Origin: Anaerolineae bacterium
GTDB taxonomy: Bacteria > Chloroflexota > Anaerolineae > B4-G1
Reading direction: 5' to 3'
DNA length: 23,795 nt
Assembly: GCA_030612585.1 (NCBI GenBank)
Contig: JAUWNP010000056.1
Location: 1 to 23,795 of the forward strand
Of the stretch, positions 1 to 7,345 are shown piece by piece. Under the pieces are notes generated by a model. It was not told where the DNA came from, did no database searches, and saw only the letters and a program-made list of their open reading frames with translations. The number at the start of each line of letters is the position of its first letter. Within the stretch, counting starts at the first letter, position 1. Position numbers and translations under genes: made by a program.

Positions 1-2
1 TC

Positions 3-44
3 CACTACGACTTCCTCATCAATGAATTTGTGTTTCAGGCATAG
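3..44 (+). CDS. Possible 3' end of an upstream gene (partial)
   Basis: This frame is open from the window edge and reads HYDFLINEFVFQA before a TAG stop at 42-44. The residues look protein-like, and the spacing to the next gene (about 20 bases) fits an operon. Too little is present to name a family, and the other frames stop nearby, so this is only a plausible C-terminus. Confidence 0.3.
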   Translation, partial: HYDFLINEFVFQA

Positions 45-64
45 TAATTCTGATTGAGCTGCTT

Positions 65-1765
65 TTGCTATTGATACTGCATCTACGTGAGATCCCCGAA
101 TGGCTGCAGGAGATAGTACCATCGGAAGCAGCACTACCTGAGGCCGCGCTAACCGTGATCGAGCCCGCTCCGGAGGAACCGGCTCCCGAGATACCCATAC
201 CCGCACCTGCTGAGATCCCCGACTGGCTGCAGGAGATAGCACCATCGGAGGCAGCACCACCTGAGGCCGCGCTAACAGTGCTTGAGCCCACGCCGGAGGA
301 ACCGGCCCCCGATATGCCCGCGCCAGCCGAGATCCCCGACTGGCTGCAAGAAATAGCACCATCGGAAGCAGCAGCCCCCGATGCCGCACCGCCGCCCCCC
401 CCACCCTTCGTAGGTACACCCCCACCCGCCGTGGCCGAGGTTCCAGAGTGGCTGCGCGAGATCGCTCCAGAGGAAGAGGCCATACCGGAGGCGGCCCCAT
501 CGGTTCCCCCGCTGGTGGAACTTCCGACGGAGGCGGAAAGCACGGAGACCCCAGAGTGGCTGACCGAATTCCAGGCGGAGCCTACTCCTCCCTCCGCTCC
601 GGCGGTCCCCATTTTTGAAGGCGTAACACTGCTCCTCCCGTCCGAACCTGGGATCGGAGCGGCTGAGGAGGAACTGGCACGCGCAGAGATTCCCGACTGG
701 TTAGAGGCCCTGCGCCCGGAGGCAGCCGAGGCGGACACTGAGGAACAGCCAGCAGAGACCGAGGGACCATTACGAGGATTGCGCGGTGTCCTCCCAGCAG
801 CTCCGACCATTGAGGTGCCTCACGTCCGTGAGAGCACGCTGCCGGCCGAGGTCAGTGAGATGAGCCTGGCCCGGGCACAGTTGCTCCAGAGCCTGCTAGC
901 CCGGCCAGCCGAGATGCCGCAACCGGAGGTACACAGGCTAGGCATCAGCATTGGCGAACGAATCCAGCGTTGGCTGGTGGCCGCCGTGCTCCTCGTAGCC
1001 GTAGGGGGCATACTGATATCACCGCTGGTGGGGTTCAACGTTCCAACCCTGACACAGTCCACCACATCCCCGGCAGCAAATGGGAGAATAGAATCCCAGC
1101 ACTTGATGAATCTGTACAGCGCCGTCCAGAGCACAGGCGCAGGGGACACCGTCCTCGTCGCTTTCGAGTATGGGCCGCCGGAGGCGGATGAGCTCAACCT
1201 GGTAGCGGAACCAATCTTGCGGCACCTGCTCGACCAGGGAGCACATATCTCCGTCGTCAGCACGCGGCCTGAAGGGCTGGCAGTGGCGGCAGGATTGCTA
1301 AGTGACATCGCCTCATCCGAGGAGCGATACACGCTGGTGAATTATCGGCCAGGCGACGCGACAGGCGTTTCGCAACTGCTGACCGATTGTGAGATCCTCC
1401 TTGGAGGGGGAACCAACGGTGATACGCGCCACGGATTGATTCTCGTGCTGACCGCTCAGCCTGGGCCACTGCGCTGGTGGATTGAGCAGACACGCGCGCT
1501 TGGCGATACACCCCCGGTCGTGGCAGGCATAAGTACAGCCCTGGCACCGGCCGCCTACCCGTACCTGGACACCAGCGCAGGACAACTTGAGGGAGCGATC
1601 AGTGGATTGAGTGGAGCAGCCACCTACGAGGCATACCGTGGATCGGGAGGGCGGGCTACTCAGCGGATCAACGCCCTGGCGGCGGGGCACGCGGCCGTTG
1701 CCGGCCTGATGGTCCTCGGCGCAATCATCTACGCCTTCGGCGGCGCGCGCGGGAGGAAAAAGTGA
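65..1765 (+). CDS. Membrane protein with six E-P-[DE]-W-L repeats
   Basis: No family recognised. Residues 1-230 are acidic and proline-rich and contain six copies of E-[IVT]-P-[DE]-W-L, at about residues 9, 51, 90, 127, 163 and 209. The first three units are close copies of roughly 40 residues, each continuing QEI-(A/V)-PSEAA. A transmembrane helix spans about 303-324. An extracytoplasmic alpha/beta-looking domain follows (325-538), then a second helix (539-558) ending in GGARGRKK, so both ends are probably cytoplasmic. The start is uncertain: the TTG at 65 lacks a clear Shine-Dalgarno, and the frame is open back to 26 through a very hydrophobic stretch with no ATG or GTG. The repeat motif looks like a short linear binding motif displayed in several copies, which is inference. 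The stop overlaps the next gene's start (GTGA), so the two are translationally coupled. Confidence 0.75.
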   Translation: MLLILHLREIPEWLQEIVPSEAALPEAALTVIEPAPEEPAPEIPIPAPAEIPDWLQEIAPSEAAPPEAALTVLEPTPEEPAPDMPAPAEIPDWLQEIAPSEAAAPDAAPPPPPPFVGTPPPAVAEVPEWLREIAPEEEAIPEAAPSVPPLVELPTEAESTETPEWLTEFQAEPTPPSAPAVPIFEGVTLLLPSEPGIGAAEEELARAEIPDWLEALRPEAAEADTEEQPAETEGPLRGLRGVLPAAPTIEVPHVRESTLPAEVSEMSLARAQLLQSLLARPAEMPQPEVHRLGISIGERIQRWLVAAVLLVAVGGILISPLVGFNVPTLTQSTTSPAANGRIESQHLMNLYSAVQSTGAGDTVLVAFEYGPPEADELNLVAEPILRHLLDQGAHISVVSTRPEGLAVAAGLLSDIASSEERYTLVNYRPGDATGVSQLLTDCEILLGGGTNGDTRHGLILVLTAQPGPLRWWIEQTRALGDTPPVVAGISTALAPAAYPYLDTSAGQLEGAISGLSGAATYEAYRGSGGRATQRINALAAGHAAVAGLMVLGAIIYAFGGARGRKK

Positions 1766-2442
1766 TACCCGAGATGCTCGATTTTGCCGGCCTGGTGTTG
1801 GGAGCAGTGCTGACGCTCCTGATCTTCAGTTACCTATTGGGCGATAATCCTCTCTACCGGCTGGCACTACACCTCTTCGTCGGCGCGCTGGTGGGCTACT
1901 CCTTCGGCGTTGTGTTCCGCGAGGTTTTACTCAAGACGGCCCTGGGCCAATTGCAAAGCAACCCAATCTTGTTGGTCCCTCTGGTGATGGGCCTCTGGTT
2001 GTTTTTCTTCAAGAGCATTCCAAGGCTAGCCTACATAGGTAACTTTGTCATTGCCTATCTCGTCGGCGTTGGGACAGCGGTGGCATTGAGTGGCGCGCTA
2101 TTGGGTACCATCGTCCCGCAGGTCGAGGCAACCGGTCGTGCCTTGAGTCCTGCTTCGTGGGCCTCGTTTCACCTGGGCCCGCTGGACGGTTTGTTAATCG
2201 TCCTGGGCACGGTGTGCACGCTGATGGCCTTCACCTTCACCGCGCGCAAGCAGCGGGGTTTGGCCGGTGTGTGGGCACAAATCGTCGGACTAATGACAAA
2301 AATTGGACGAATGTTCTTGATTTTCGCTTTCGGCGTCGCCTTCACCGGGGCATTGACAGCCTCCCTCTCGATTTTCATTGGCCGTATGCAATACCTTATT
2401 GACACCCTTGTTGAAGTATACTTCCGCGTGTTAGGCGGTTAG
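1762..2442 (+). CDS. Polytopic membrane protein, about six TM helices
   Basis: A 226-residue hydrophobic protein of unknown family. Membrane segments are visible near residues 8-26, 35-53, 68-84, 91-115, 142-160 and 185-207, with few charged residues except a basic loop TARKQRG near 160. The GTG start is well supported: it overlaps the upstream stop as GTGA and has GGGAGGA five bases upstream. It lies between the E-P-W-L repeat protein and the MutL-family ATPase, so it probably forms a membrane complex with the first. No transporter signature or catalytic motif is visible, so I assign no function. Confidence 0.8.
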   Translation: MIPEMLDFAGLVLGAVLTLLIFSYLLGDNPLYRLALHLFVGALVGYSFGVVFREVLLKTALGQLQSNPILLVPLVMGLWLFFFKSIPRLAYIGNFVIAYLVGVGTAVALSGALLGTIVPQVEATGRALSPASWASFHLGPLDGLLIVLGTVCTLMAFTFTARKQRGLAGVWAQIVGLMTKIGRMFLIFAFGVAFTGALTASLSIFIGRMQYLIDTLVEVYFRVLGG

Positions 2443-2456
2443 CGAGAGACACAACG

Positions 2457-4214
2457 ATGGTAACAGAGCAACACATTGGCTCGATTCTATTGGCCGATTG
2501 CGGCACGGTGATGACCAAAGCCGTGTTGCTCGATCAGGCGGCCGGACAATACCGCTTCGTAGCGCAGGGTGAGGCTCCCAGCACAGTGGAGTATCCCTGG
2601 TCCGACGTGGCGGCCGGCATCCGTCATGCCGTCGAGCAGATTTCCGAAGTCACGGGCCGGCGTTTCTTCGACGCCAGCGGCGATCTGATCTCCCCCGAGT
2701 TGGACCGTCAAGGTGTGGACGTGTTCGCCGCAACCATCAGCGCCAGCCAGCCGCTACAAGTCGTGCTGGGCGGCTTGGTGCGTGATCTGAGCGTCGCCAG
2801 CGCCGAGCGGGCAACAGCCGGCACCTACTCGCTGGTCAAGGCAATCCTGGCTGGCGATGGTCGAGGTGAAGGTTTGAGCGACGAGCAGCGCGTGTGCACG
2901 ATCCGCGACGCCGCGCCCGACGTGATCTGCATCGCCGGGGGCATAGAGGGTGGCGCGGTAACCCCCGTGCTCGAACTGGTGGAGGCGGCGGCCCTGGCCT
3001 GCTCGCTGATGGAACCGGAACTGCGCCCCCGTCTGCTATACGCGGGCAACTCCCGGCTGCGCCGGCAAGTGGTGGACATCGTGGGTGAGCGGGCCGAATT
3101 GCACGTCGCCGACAACGTGCGTCCTACACTGACGGAGGAAAACCTGCTCAGCGCCCAGACAGAACTGGACGCGCTTTACACGCAGGATAAAATGGGGCAA
3201 CTGCCCGGCATTGACGTCGTGAGCGGCTGGAGCCCGGTGCCGCTCACGCCCACCGCCCGTGCTTTTGGCCGGCTGGTGCAGTACCTCTGGCATCTAGGCG
3301 ATCCATCGAAAGGCGTGCTGGGCGTGGACGTGGGTGCCGCCAACACGACGGTGGCCGCCGCCTTTGATGGACGACTTTCCCTGACAGTGCGCGGCGATCT
3401 GGGCATCGCTTTCGGTGGGGAACAACTGCTGCAAAAGCAAGGTGCCGACACCATTACCCGCTGGCTGCCTGAACCGATGAGTGGCGACGAGGTGCGTGGA
3501 TTGCTCATCAACAAGGAGATGCACCCGGTCAGCATCCCGCAGGAGTCACGCGAGTTGTGGCTAGAACAGGCACTGGCACGCGAGGCAATCTGCAGGACGC
3601 TGCAAGTGGCTCGTCCAGGCTGGAAGCCCGGCGTTGCACAGTCCTATTCCCACCTCCTGCCGCTGTGCGACACAATTGTCATCAGCGGTGGGGTGCTGGC
3701 ACATGCTCCACGCCCCGGTCAGGCGGCCTTGATCGTGCTAGACGGATTGGAGCCCATCGGAGTCAGCACGCTGGTATTGGATGCGCACGGATTGGCACCG
3801 GCATTGGGGAACGTAGCGGCGGTCAAGCCACTGGCTGCAGTGGAGGCGCTGGATAGCGGGGGCTTCGTCAATCTGGCGACGGTGGTCGCGCCAGTCGGAC
3901 ACGCGCGTCATGGCGATACAATTCTTAAGGTGCAGGTGGCTTACGACGACGGCAGCAAGTTCAGCGTCGAGGTGCGCTACGGCGACCTGGAGATACTGCC
4001 CCTTATGCCGGGGCAGCAAGCCGTGTTGGAATTGCGGCCACTGCGCCGCTTCGATGTGGGTCTCGGCGGACCAGGGAAAGGCGGCAAACGGCGCGTGAGC
4101 GGTGGGCTAGCCGGGCTGATAATTGATGCCCGCGGGCGTCCATTGCGCCTCCCGAGTGATCCGAAGCAGCGTCAGGCACGGATGCGACAATGGCTGTGGG
4201 ATGCGGGAGGATAA
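2457..4214 (+). CDS. glmL: MutL-family ATPase (glutamate mutase MutL/GlmL-like)
   Basis: This 585-residue protein resembles the MutL family (PF13941) of sugar-kinase/Hsp70-fold ATPases, the proposed reactivating chaperone of B12-dependent glutamate mutase. It shows two nucleotide-binding-type strands, ILLADCGTVMTK (10-21) and GVLGVDVGAANTTVA (286-300), and the glycine-rich CIAGGIEGG (158-166). A duplicated actin-like fold is expected. The ATG at 2457 follows the upstream stop by 14 bases with only a weak GCGAGAG Shine-Dalgarno. No glutamate mutase subunits (mutS/mutE) are in the window, and the neighbours are membrane proteins. The name may therefore reflect fold rather than role. An energy-using component of an envelope complex is an alternative, inferred only from context. 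Confidence 0.8.
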   Translation: MVTEQHIGSILLADCGTVMTKAVLLDQAAGQYRFVAQGEAPSTVEYPWSDVAAGIRHAVEQISEVTGRRFFDASGDLISPELDRQGVDVFAATISASQPLQVVLGGLVRDLSVASAERATAGTYSLVKAILAGDGRGEGLSDEQRVCTIRDAAPDVICIAGGIEGGAVTPVLELVEAAALACSLMEPELRPRLLYAGNSRLRRQVVDIVGERAELHVADNVRPTLTEENLLSAQTELDALYTQDKMGQLPGIDVVSGWSPVPLTPTARAFGRLVQYLWHLGDPSKGVLGVDVGAANTTVAAAFDGRLSLTVRGDLGIAFGGEQLLQKQGADTITRWLPEPMSGDEVRGLLINKEMHPVSIPQESRELWLEQALAREAICRTLQVARPGWKPGVAQSYSHLLPLCDTIVISGGVLAHAPRPGQAALIVLDGLEPIGVSTLVLDAHGLAPALGNVAAVKPLAAVEALDSGGFVNLATVVAPVGHARHGDTILKVQVAYDDGSKFSVEVRYGDLEILPLMPGQQAVLELRPLRRFDVGLGGPGKGGKRRVSGGLAGLIIDARGRPLRLPSDPKQRQARMRQWLWDAGG

Positions 4215-4267
4215 ACGAATAACGGATTGCGAATTTGTTCATTGGTCATCGGTCATTGGTCATTCAA
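4215..4267 (+). repeat. Heptamer-like short repeats in MutL downstream gap
   Basis: The gap consists largely of short related words, including TTGCGAAT, TTGTTCATTGGTCAT and CGGTCATTGGTCATTC. Similar strings sit before pstA, around the four-helix bundle gene, between pstB and pstA and before nuoL. They leave no recognisable Shine-Dalgarno for the next gene. Confidence 0.65.
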
Positions 4268-5329
4268 ATGTACTATCCCTTTGATACTCAGGTCACTCCT
4301 TTAACCAACGTACGCCGCGAGCGGGTACTGCCCGTGCCGGGCGAGGTGCTGGTCCGTGCTGGCGAGCGAGTCGAGCCAACGCAGGTCGTAGCGTGTGCCA
4401 ACCTGCCCAGTGATTTCCGTATTCTGCCGGTAGCGCGTTTACTAGGCATCACCGCTCCCCAGGTTAAACGTTACATGCGCGTCAATCTGGGTGATGAGGT
4501 GCAGCAAGGTCAGGTAATAGCCGCGCGGCGAGGCCTGCTCGGTCGCTCCGTCAAATCGCCCATCGCTGGCGTGCTGACAGCCAGCGGTGGAGGGCGTATA
4601 CTGATCGAGGCGCAGCCCGCCCTGTTCGAACTGCGTGCCTACATCTGCGGCACGGTGAGCAACGTGCTAGAGCGCTACGGTGTGGTCGTCGAGACAGTAG
4701 GCGCTGTAGTCCAGGGAGTGTGGGGAGCAGGTGGTGAAAGTTTGGGCGTGCTCAAGCGCATAGTGAAAAGCCCTGATAAGCCGCTACGAGCCAAAGCCAT
4801 TGACCCCTCCTGCCACGGGACGATCCTCATCGGCGGCGCGAGTCTGGATGAGACTACAATCGAGCGGGCTCAGGAACTTCAGGTGCGAGGGATCGTGACC
4901 GGCGGGTTGCCACCAGAGTTGTTCCCGCTGGTAGAGGAACTGCCTTTCCCGATCGTCGTCACCGAGGGTATAGGCACAGCACCGATGTCAACACCGATCT
5001 TCCAATTGCTCGCGACCAATGACGGCCGGGAGGCCGCGATCAGTGGACGGGTTCAGCCACGCTGGGGCATAGTACGCCCCGAAATCGTCATCCCCCTGCC
5101 AGCCGAGACACTGCCACCGGCCAAGATACAGCCTGGCACGCCGCTGACAGTGGGGACGCAGGTGCGGGTGGTACGAGCGCCCTATATGGGCGCAGTGGGC
5201 ACGGTGAGAGCGCTCCCTGCCCACGCCCGCCGCATAGAGACGGGGGCGCGGGTGCGCGGTGCAGAAGTAGACCTGGGGCAGGGGACACCAACCTTCGTCC
5301 CCCTGGCGAACTTGGAGATTCTGCGCTAG
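4268..5329 (+). CDS. Barrel-sandwich and KOW/SH3-like domain protein
   Basis: A 353-residue protein of unknown family. The frame extends upstream to a TTG, but the first ATG at 4268 (MYYPFDTQVTPL) is preferred because the upstream part is repeat sequence. Residues 20-100 resemble a barrel-sandwich hybrid (lipoyl/RnfC-like): GEVLVRAGERV, then VNLGDEVQQGQVIA and KSPIAGVL. The middle (100-270) looks alpha/beta, with GTILIGGASLDE and RGIVTGGLPPEL. The end (about 293-353) looks like a KOW/SH3 barrel: VRVVRAPYMGAVGTV, closing with VPLANLEILR. No signal peptide or TM helix is seen, so it is probably cytosolic. It follows the MutL-like gene, and I would expect a shared complex. Domain calls rest on pattern only. 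Confidence 0.75.
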   Translation: MYYPFDTQVTPLTNVRRERVLPVPGEVLVRAGERVEPTQVVACANLPSDFRILPVARLLGITAPQVKRYMRVNLGDEVQQGQVIAARRGLLGRSVKSPIAGVLTASGGGRILIEAQPALFELRAYICGTVSNVLERYGVVVETVGAVVQGVWGAGGESLGVLKRIVKSPDKPLRAKAIDPSCHGTILIGGASLDETTIERAQELQVRGIVTGGLPPELFPLVEELPFPIVVTEGIGTAPMSTPIFQLLATNDGREAAISGRVQPRWGIVRPEIVIPLPAETLPPAKIQPGTPLTVGTQVRVVRAPYMGAVGTVRALPAHARRIETGARVRGAEVDLGQGTPTFVPLANLEILR

Positions 5330-5333
5330 AAAA

Positions 5334-5385
5334 GTGGGGCAGACTTTCAGTCTGCCACCCTGACAGGCCAGAAAGCCTGTCCCAC
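5334..5385. repeat. Two-hairpin palindromic intergenic element
   Basis: An outer stem, GTGGG (5334-5338) with CCCAC (5381-5385), encloses two perfect hairpins: GGCAGACT-TTC-AGTCTGCC (5338-5356) and ACAGGC-CAGAAA-GCCTGT (5363-5380). The layout is a three-way junction. It begins five bases after the preceding stop, so it may also act in transcript ending or 3' protection, but there is no U-tract. It resembles mobile palindromic intergenic repeats rather than a dedicated RNA gene. Confidence 0.7.
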
Positions 5386-5449
5386 TACGTTGGCCAGCCC
5401 GGCACAGCGGGCGTGAGCCTGGACAAGGGGCGGACTCGAGGAGGCAGAA

Positions 5450-5962
5450 ATGGAAGAAAACGAATTCATCGCAGAAGAATTCCTCGCAGAAGAAGAGGAA
5501 AGACCAAACCGCACCTTCATCATTCTCGTAGCGGCACTGGGTGGCATACTCGCGCTGGGTATCTGTGCCTTCGTCGTCTGGGCTTTGATCGGCAATCGCT
5601 GGGTGCAAGACCGCATTCAGACACAGAATCAGACCATCCAGACCACCAACACAGCGGTAGCGGTAGCGGTGGCCGAGACGGCGACGGCGGATGCCCAGCC
5701 TGCGGCCACACTTACCCCGGCCCCGACCGATACTCCCACCCTGACTCCCACGCGTACCCCAACGCCGGTGCCGCCGCCTGCCACGTCCTCCCCTACGCCA
5801 GCGACAGCCGAACCAACGGCCACTCGCCGTCCGACGGCCACGTTGACGACAGGCAGCGCAAGCCCCCCTGAAACAGGCATCGGTGCTCTGGGGGCTAGTG
5901 TCCTGGCCGTGGGACTGTTGTTCCTGTTGGTCGTGGTGCGTCGTTTGCGTCGCACGGCGTAG
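5450..5962 (+). CDS. Pro/Thr-rich bitopic envelope protein with PPETG tail
   Basis: A 170-residue protein of unknown family. It has a very acidic N-terminus (residues 1-18), a TM helix (21-47), a Gln/Thr/Ala stalk, a Pro/Thr-rich low-complexity segment (about 85-135, TPTLTPTRTPTP style) and a tail with PPETG at 139-143, a hydrophobic helix (145-163) and VRRLRRTA. The tail has the layout of a sortase signal (LPxTG, helix, positive end) with proline in place of leucine. The ATG has a strong GAGGAGG upstream. Thr/Pro-rich stalks of this kind are often glycosylated, which is inference. It closes the plus-strand block and converges on the minus-strand gene at 6059. Confidence 0.75.
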   Translation: MEENEFIAEEFLAEEEERPNRTFIILVAALGGILALGICAFVVWALIGNRWVQDRIQTQNQTIQTTNTAVAVAVAETATADAQPAATLTPAPTDTPTLTPTRTPTPVPPPATSSPTPATAEPTATRRPTATLTTGSASPPETGIGALGASVLAVGLLFLLVVVRRLRRTA

Positions 5963-5997
5963 CGACGCCAGTCCTGCTTCCCGATCCCATAACAATA

Positions 5998-6034
5998 GGT
6001 GCCAATGGTCGGGCTCGCGCCCACCATTGACACC
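5998..6034. terminator. Hairpin between convergent genes
   Basis: An inverted repeat with left arm 5998-6014 and right arm 6019-6034 around a TCGC loop pairs over about 16 bp with one mismatch and one bulge. It lies between the plus-strand Pro/Thr-rich gene and the convergent minus-strand gene, where a bidirectional terminator is expected. Neither side has a clean U-tract, so a palindromic repeat serving this role is also possible. Confidence 0.6.
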
Positions 6035-6058
6035 TGCTTTACCTACAATTTCCCACTA

Positions 6059-6484
6059 TCACTCTGCCTTCAACTTGATGCAGGTGATGGTATAAAAATA
6101 GGCCAACGAGGCAGATATGCCGTGGGCAATGCGGCGGTTAACCTGGCCGGAAACGTCCACCGTGTACAGACCGCCGCCCTCCGTAGGACAGAGCACGGCC
6201 AATCCCTTGCCTTTGTCTCGCTCCTGGAAGATCCACTCACCCCTGTGGCGACGATGGAACATCTCGCCCAGGAAACTGATCCACAGCAAGCACATCCCCT
6301 GCGAGGGATTGGGGAACTGCCGCAGATGGCGGTCAATCCACTCATCCAGGAGTTGCAAAGCAGTGGTCTCGTAGTCCACCTCGTAGCCGACGAAACGGCT
6401 CAAACCTGTCCGCGCTCGTTCCGCCATCTCCGCGAGATAGTGCACTTGCTCTGGGGCCAGGAATTTCGCTACTTCAGCCATCAT
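6059..6484 (-). CDS. Small cytosolic protein of unknown function
   Basis: A 141-residue protein I do not recognise. It has a helical N-terminal half (MMAEVAKFLAPEQ, then a helix with LLDEWIDRHLRQF) and a beta-rich second half with SFLGEMFHRRHRGEW, a charged turn and GGGLYTVDVSGQVNRR. The pattern of a LGE-containing helix, then G-x-W, then a strand pair and a final helix resembles several small DUF/immunity-like families, without enough for a name. No TM or signal peptide. An extended -10 promoter upstream (6525-6553) supports it as a real and separately transcribed gene. It lies 81 bases after pstB on the same strand but is not a phoU. Confidence 0.65.
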   Translation of the reverse strand: MMAEVAKFLAPEQVHYLAEMAERARTGLSRFVGYEVDYETTALQLLDEWIDRHLRQFPNPSQGMCLLWISFLGEMFHRRHRGEWIFQERDKGKGLAVLCPTEGGGLYTVDVSGQVNRRIAHGISASLAYFYTITCIKLKAE

Positions 6485-6524
6485 CTACCCAACTAATCGC
6501 CACTTCTCAATGTCCACTGCACCC

Positions 6525-6553
6525 AGTATAGCACGGTCGTGGAAGGAGGTCAA
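6525..6553 (-). promoter_or_regulatory. Sigma70-type promoter for the 6059-6484 gene
   Basis: On the minus strand TTGACC (6548-6553), a 17-base spacer and TGC-TATACT (extended -10, hexamer 6525-6530) form a near-consensus promoter, 5/6 at each hexamer. The predicted start is near 6518, giving a leader of about 34 bases before the ATG. A 7-bp stem (TCGTGGA 6537-6543 with TCCACGA 6559-6565) directly after the pstB stop overlaps the -35, so pstB transcript ending and this promoter share DNA. Confidence 0.65.
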
Positions 6554-6565
6554 TTGGCTCCACGA

Positions 6566-7330
6566 TCACCCAAAACGACCGGTGATGTAGTCCTCGGTAC
6601 GCCGGTCGTGGGGCTTGGTGAACAGTTGCCCACCCGGCCCTTCCTCGATCAGTTCCCCCTGCAGCATAAAGACCGCGTGATCGGCCACGCGGGCAGCCTG
6701 CTGTACGCTGTGAGGCACGACGACTATCGTGTAGCGCTGCTTCAGTTCCTGCAGACTGGCTTCGACCTTGGCCGTTGAGATGGGATCCAGCCCCGAGGTC
6801 GGCTCGTCGAGCAGGATCACCTCCGGTTCCAGCGCCAGCGTGCGGGCCAGGCATAGCCGTTGCTGCTGCCCACCCGAAAGCGCGCCGGCCGGTTCGTCCA
6901 GCCGGTCCTGCACCTCGTCCCACAACGCCGCTGCCCGCAGGCAACGCTCGATCAATTCGTCCAGCCGGGCACGATGGCGCACGCCCGCCAATTTTGGCCC
7001 ATAGGTCAGGTTTTGCCGGATGCTCATCGGCAACGGGACCGGGGTGGCGAAGACCATCCCCACGCGGCGACGCAGCGCGTGTACATCCACTCCTGACACA
7101 TAGATGTCCTCCCCGTCGAGCAGCACACGTCCCTCCAGACGTCGCCCCGGCATCAGATCGTTGAGCCGGTTCAGAAGCCGCAGCAATGTAGACTTACCCC
7201 CGCCCGCCGGCCCGAAGATGGCCGCGATCTGGTTGGGATAGATACGCAAGGTAACGTCACACAACGCCTGGACGCCATCCTCGTAGGTATAGGAGACTCT
7301 ATCCAATAAGAACTTAGGTGTCTTTGCCAT
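6566..7330 (-). CDS. pstB: Phosphate ABC transporter ATPase PstB
   Basis: The cytoplasmic ATPase that drives phosphate import through PstCA. Walker A is GPAGGGKST (40-48), the ABC signature LSGGQQQRL is at 151-159, Walker B is VILLDEP (171-177) and the switch His is H207 in VVVPHS. Length (254) is normal. The Q-loop is odd: the usual VGMVFQKP reads VGMVFATP, with Ala95 where the conserved Gln couples ATP binding to the membrane subunits. The Walker A and H-loop also carry small changes (PAGGG for PSGCG, VVVPHS for the VTHN type). The ATG at 7330 has GAGGTG about 11 bases upstream. Last gene of the pst operon. Confidence 0.93.
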   Translation of the reverse strand: MAKTPKFLLDRVSYTYEDGVQALCDVTLRIYPNQIAAIFGPAGGGKSTLLRLLNRLNDLMPGRRLEGRVLLDGEDIYVSGVDVHALRRRVGMVFATPVPLPMSIRQNLTYGPKLAGVRHRARLDELIERCLRAAALWDEVQDRLDEPAGALSGGQQQRLCLARTLALEPEVILLDEPTSGLDPISTAKVEASLQELKQRYTIVVVPHSVQQAARVADHAVFMLQGELIEEGPGGQLFTKPHDRRTEDYITGRFG

Positions 7331-7345
7331 TATTCGCCATTCACC

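Noticed and set aside
19..810. 263-residue Ser/Gly/Ala-rich minus-strand frame
   Set aside because: Mirror image of the proline/alanine/glutamate repeats on the plus strand.
4988..5995. 335-residue minus-strand frame across two plus-strand genes
   Set aside because: It is low-complexity Arg/Gly-rich and spans the palindromic element; the plus-strand genes have good starts and domains.
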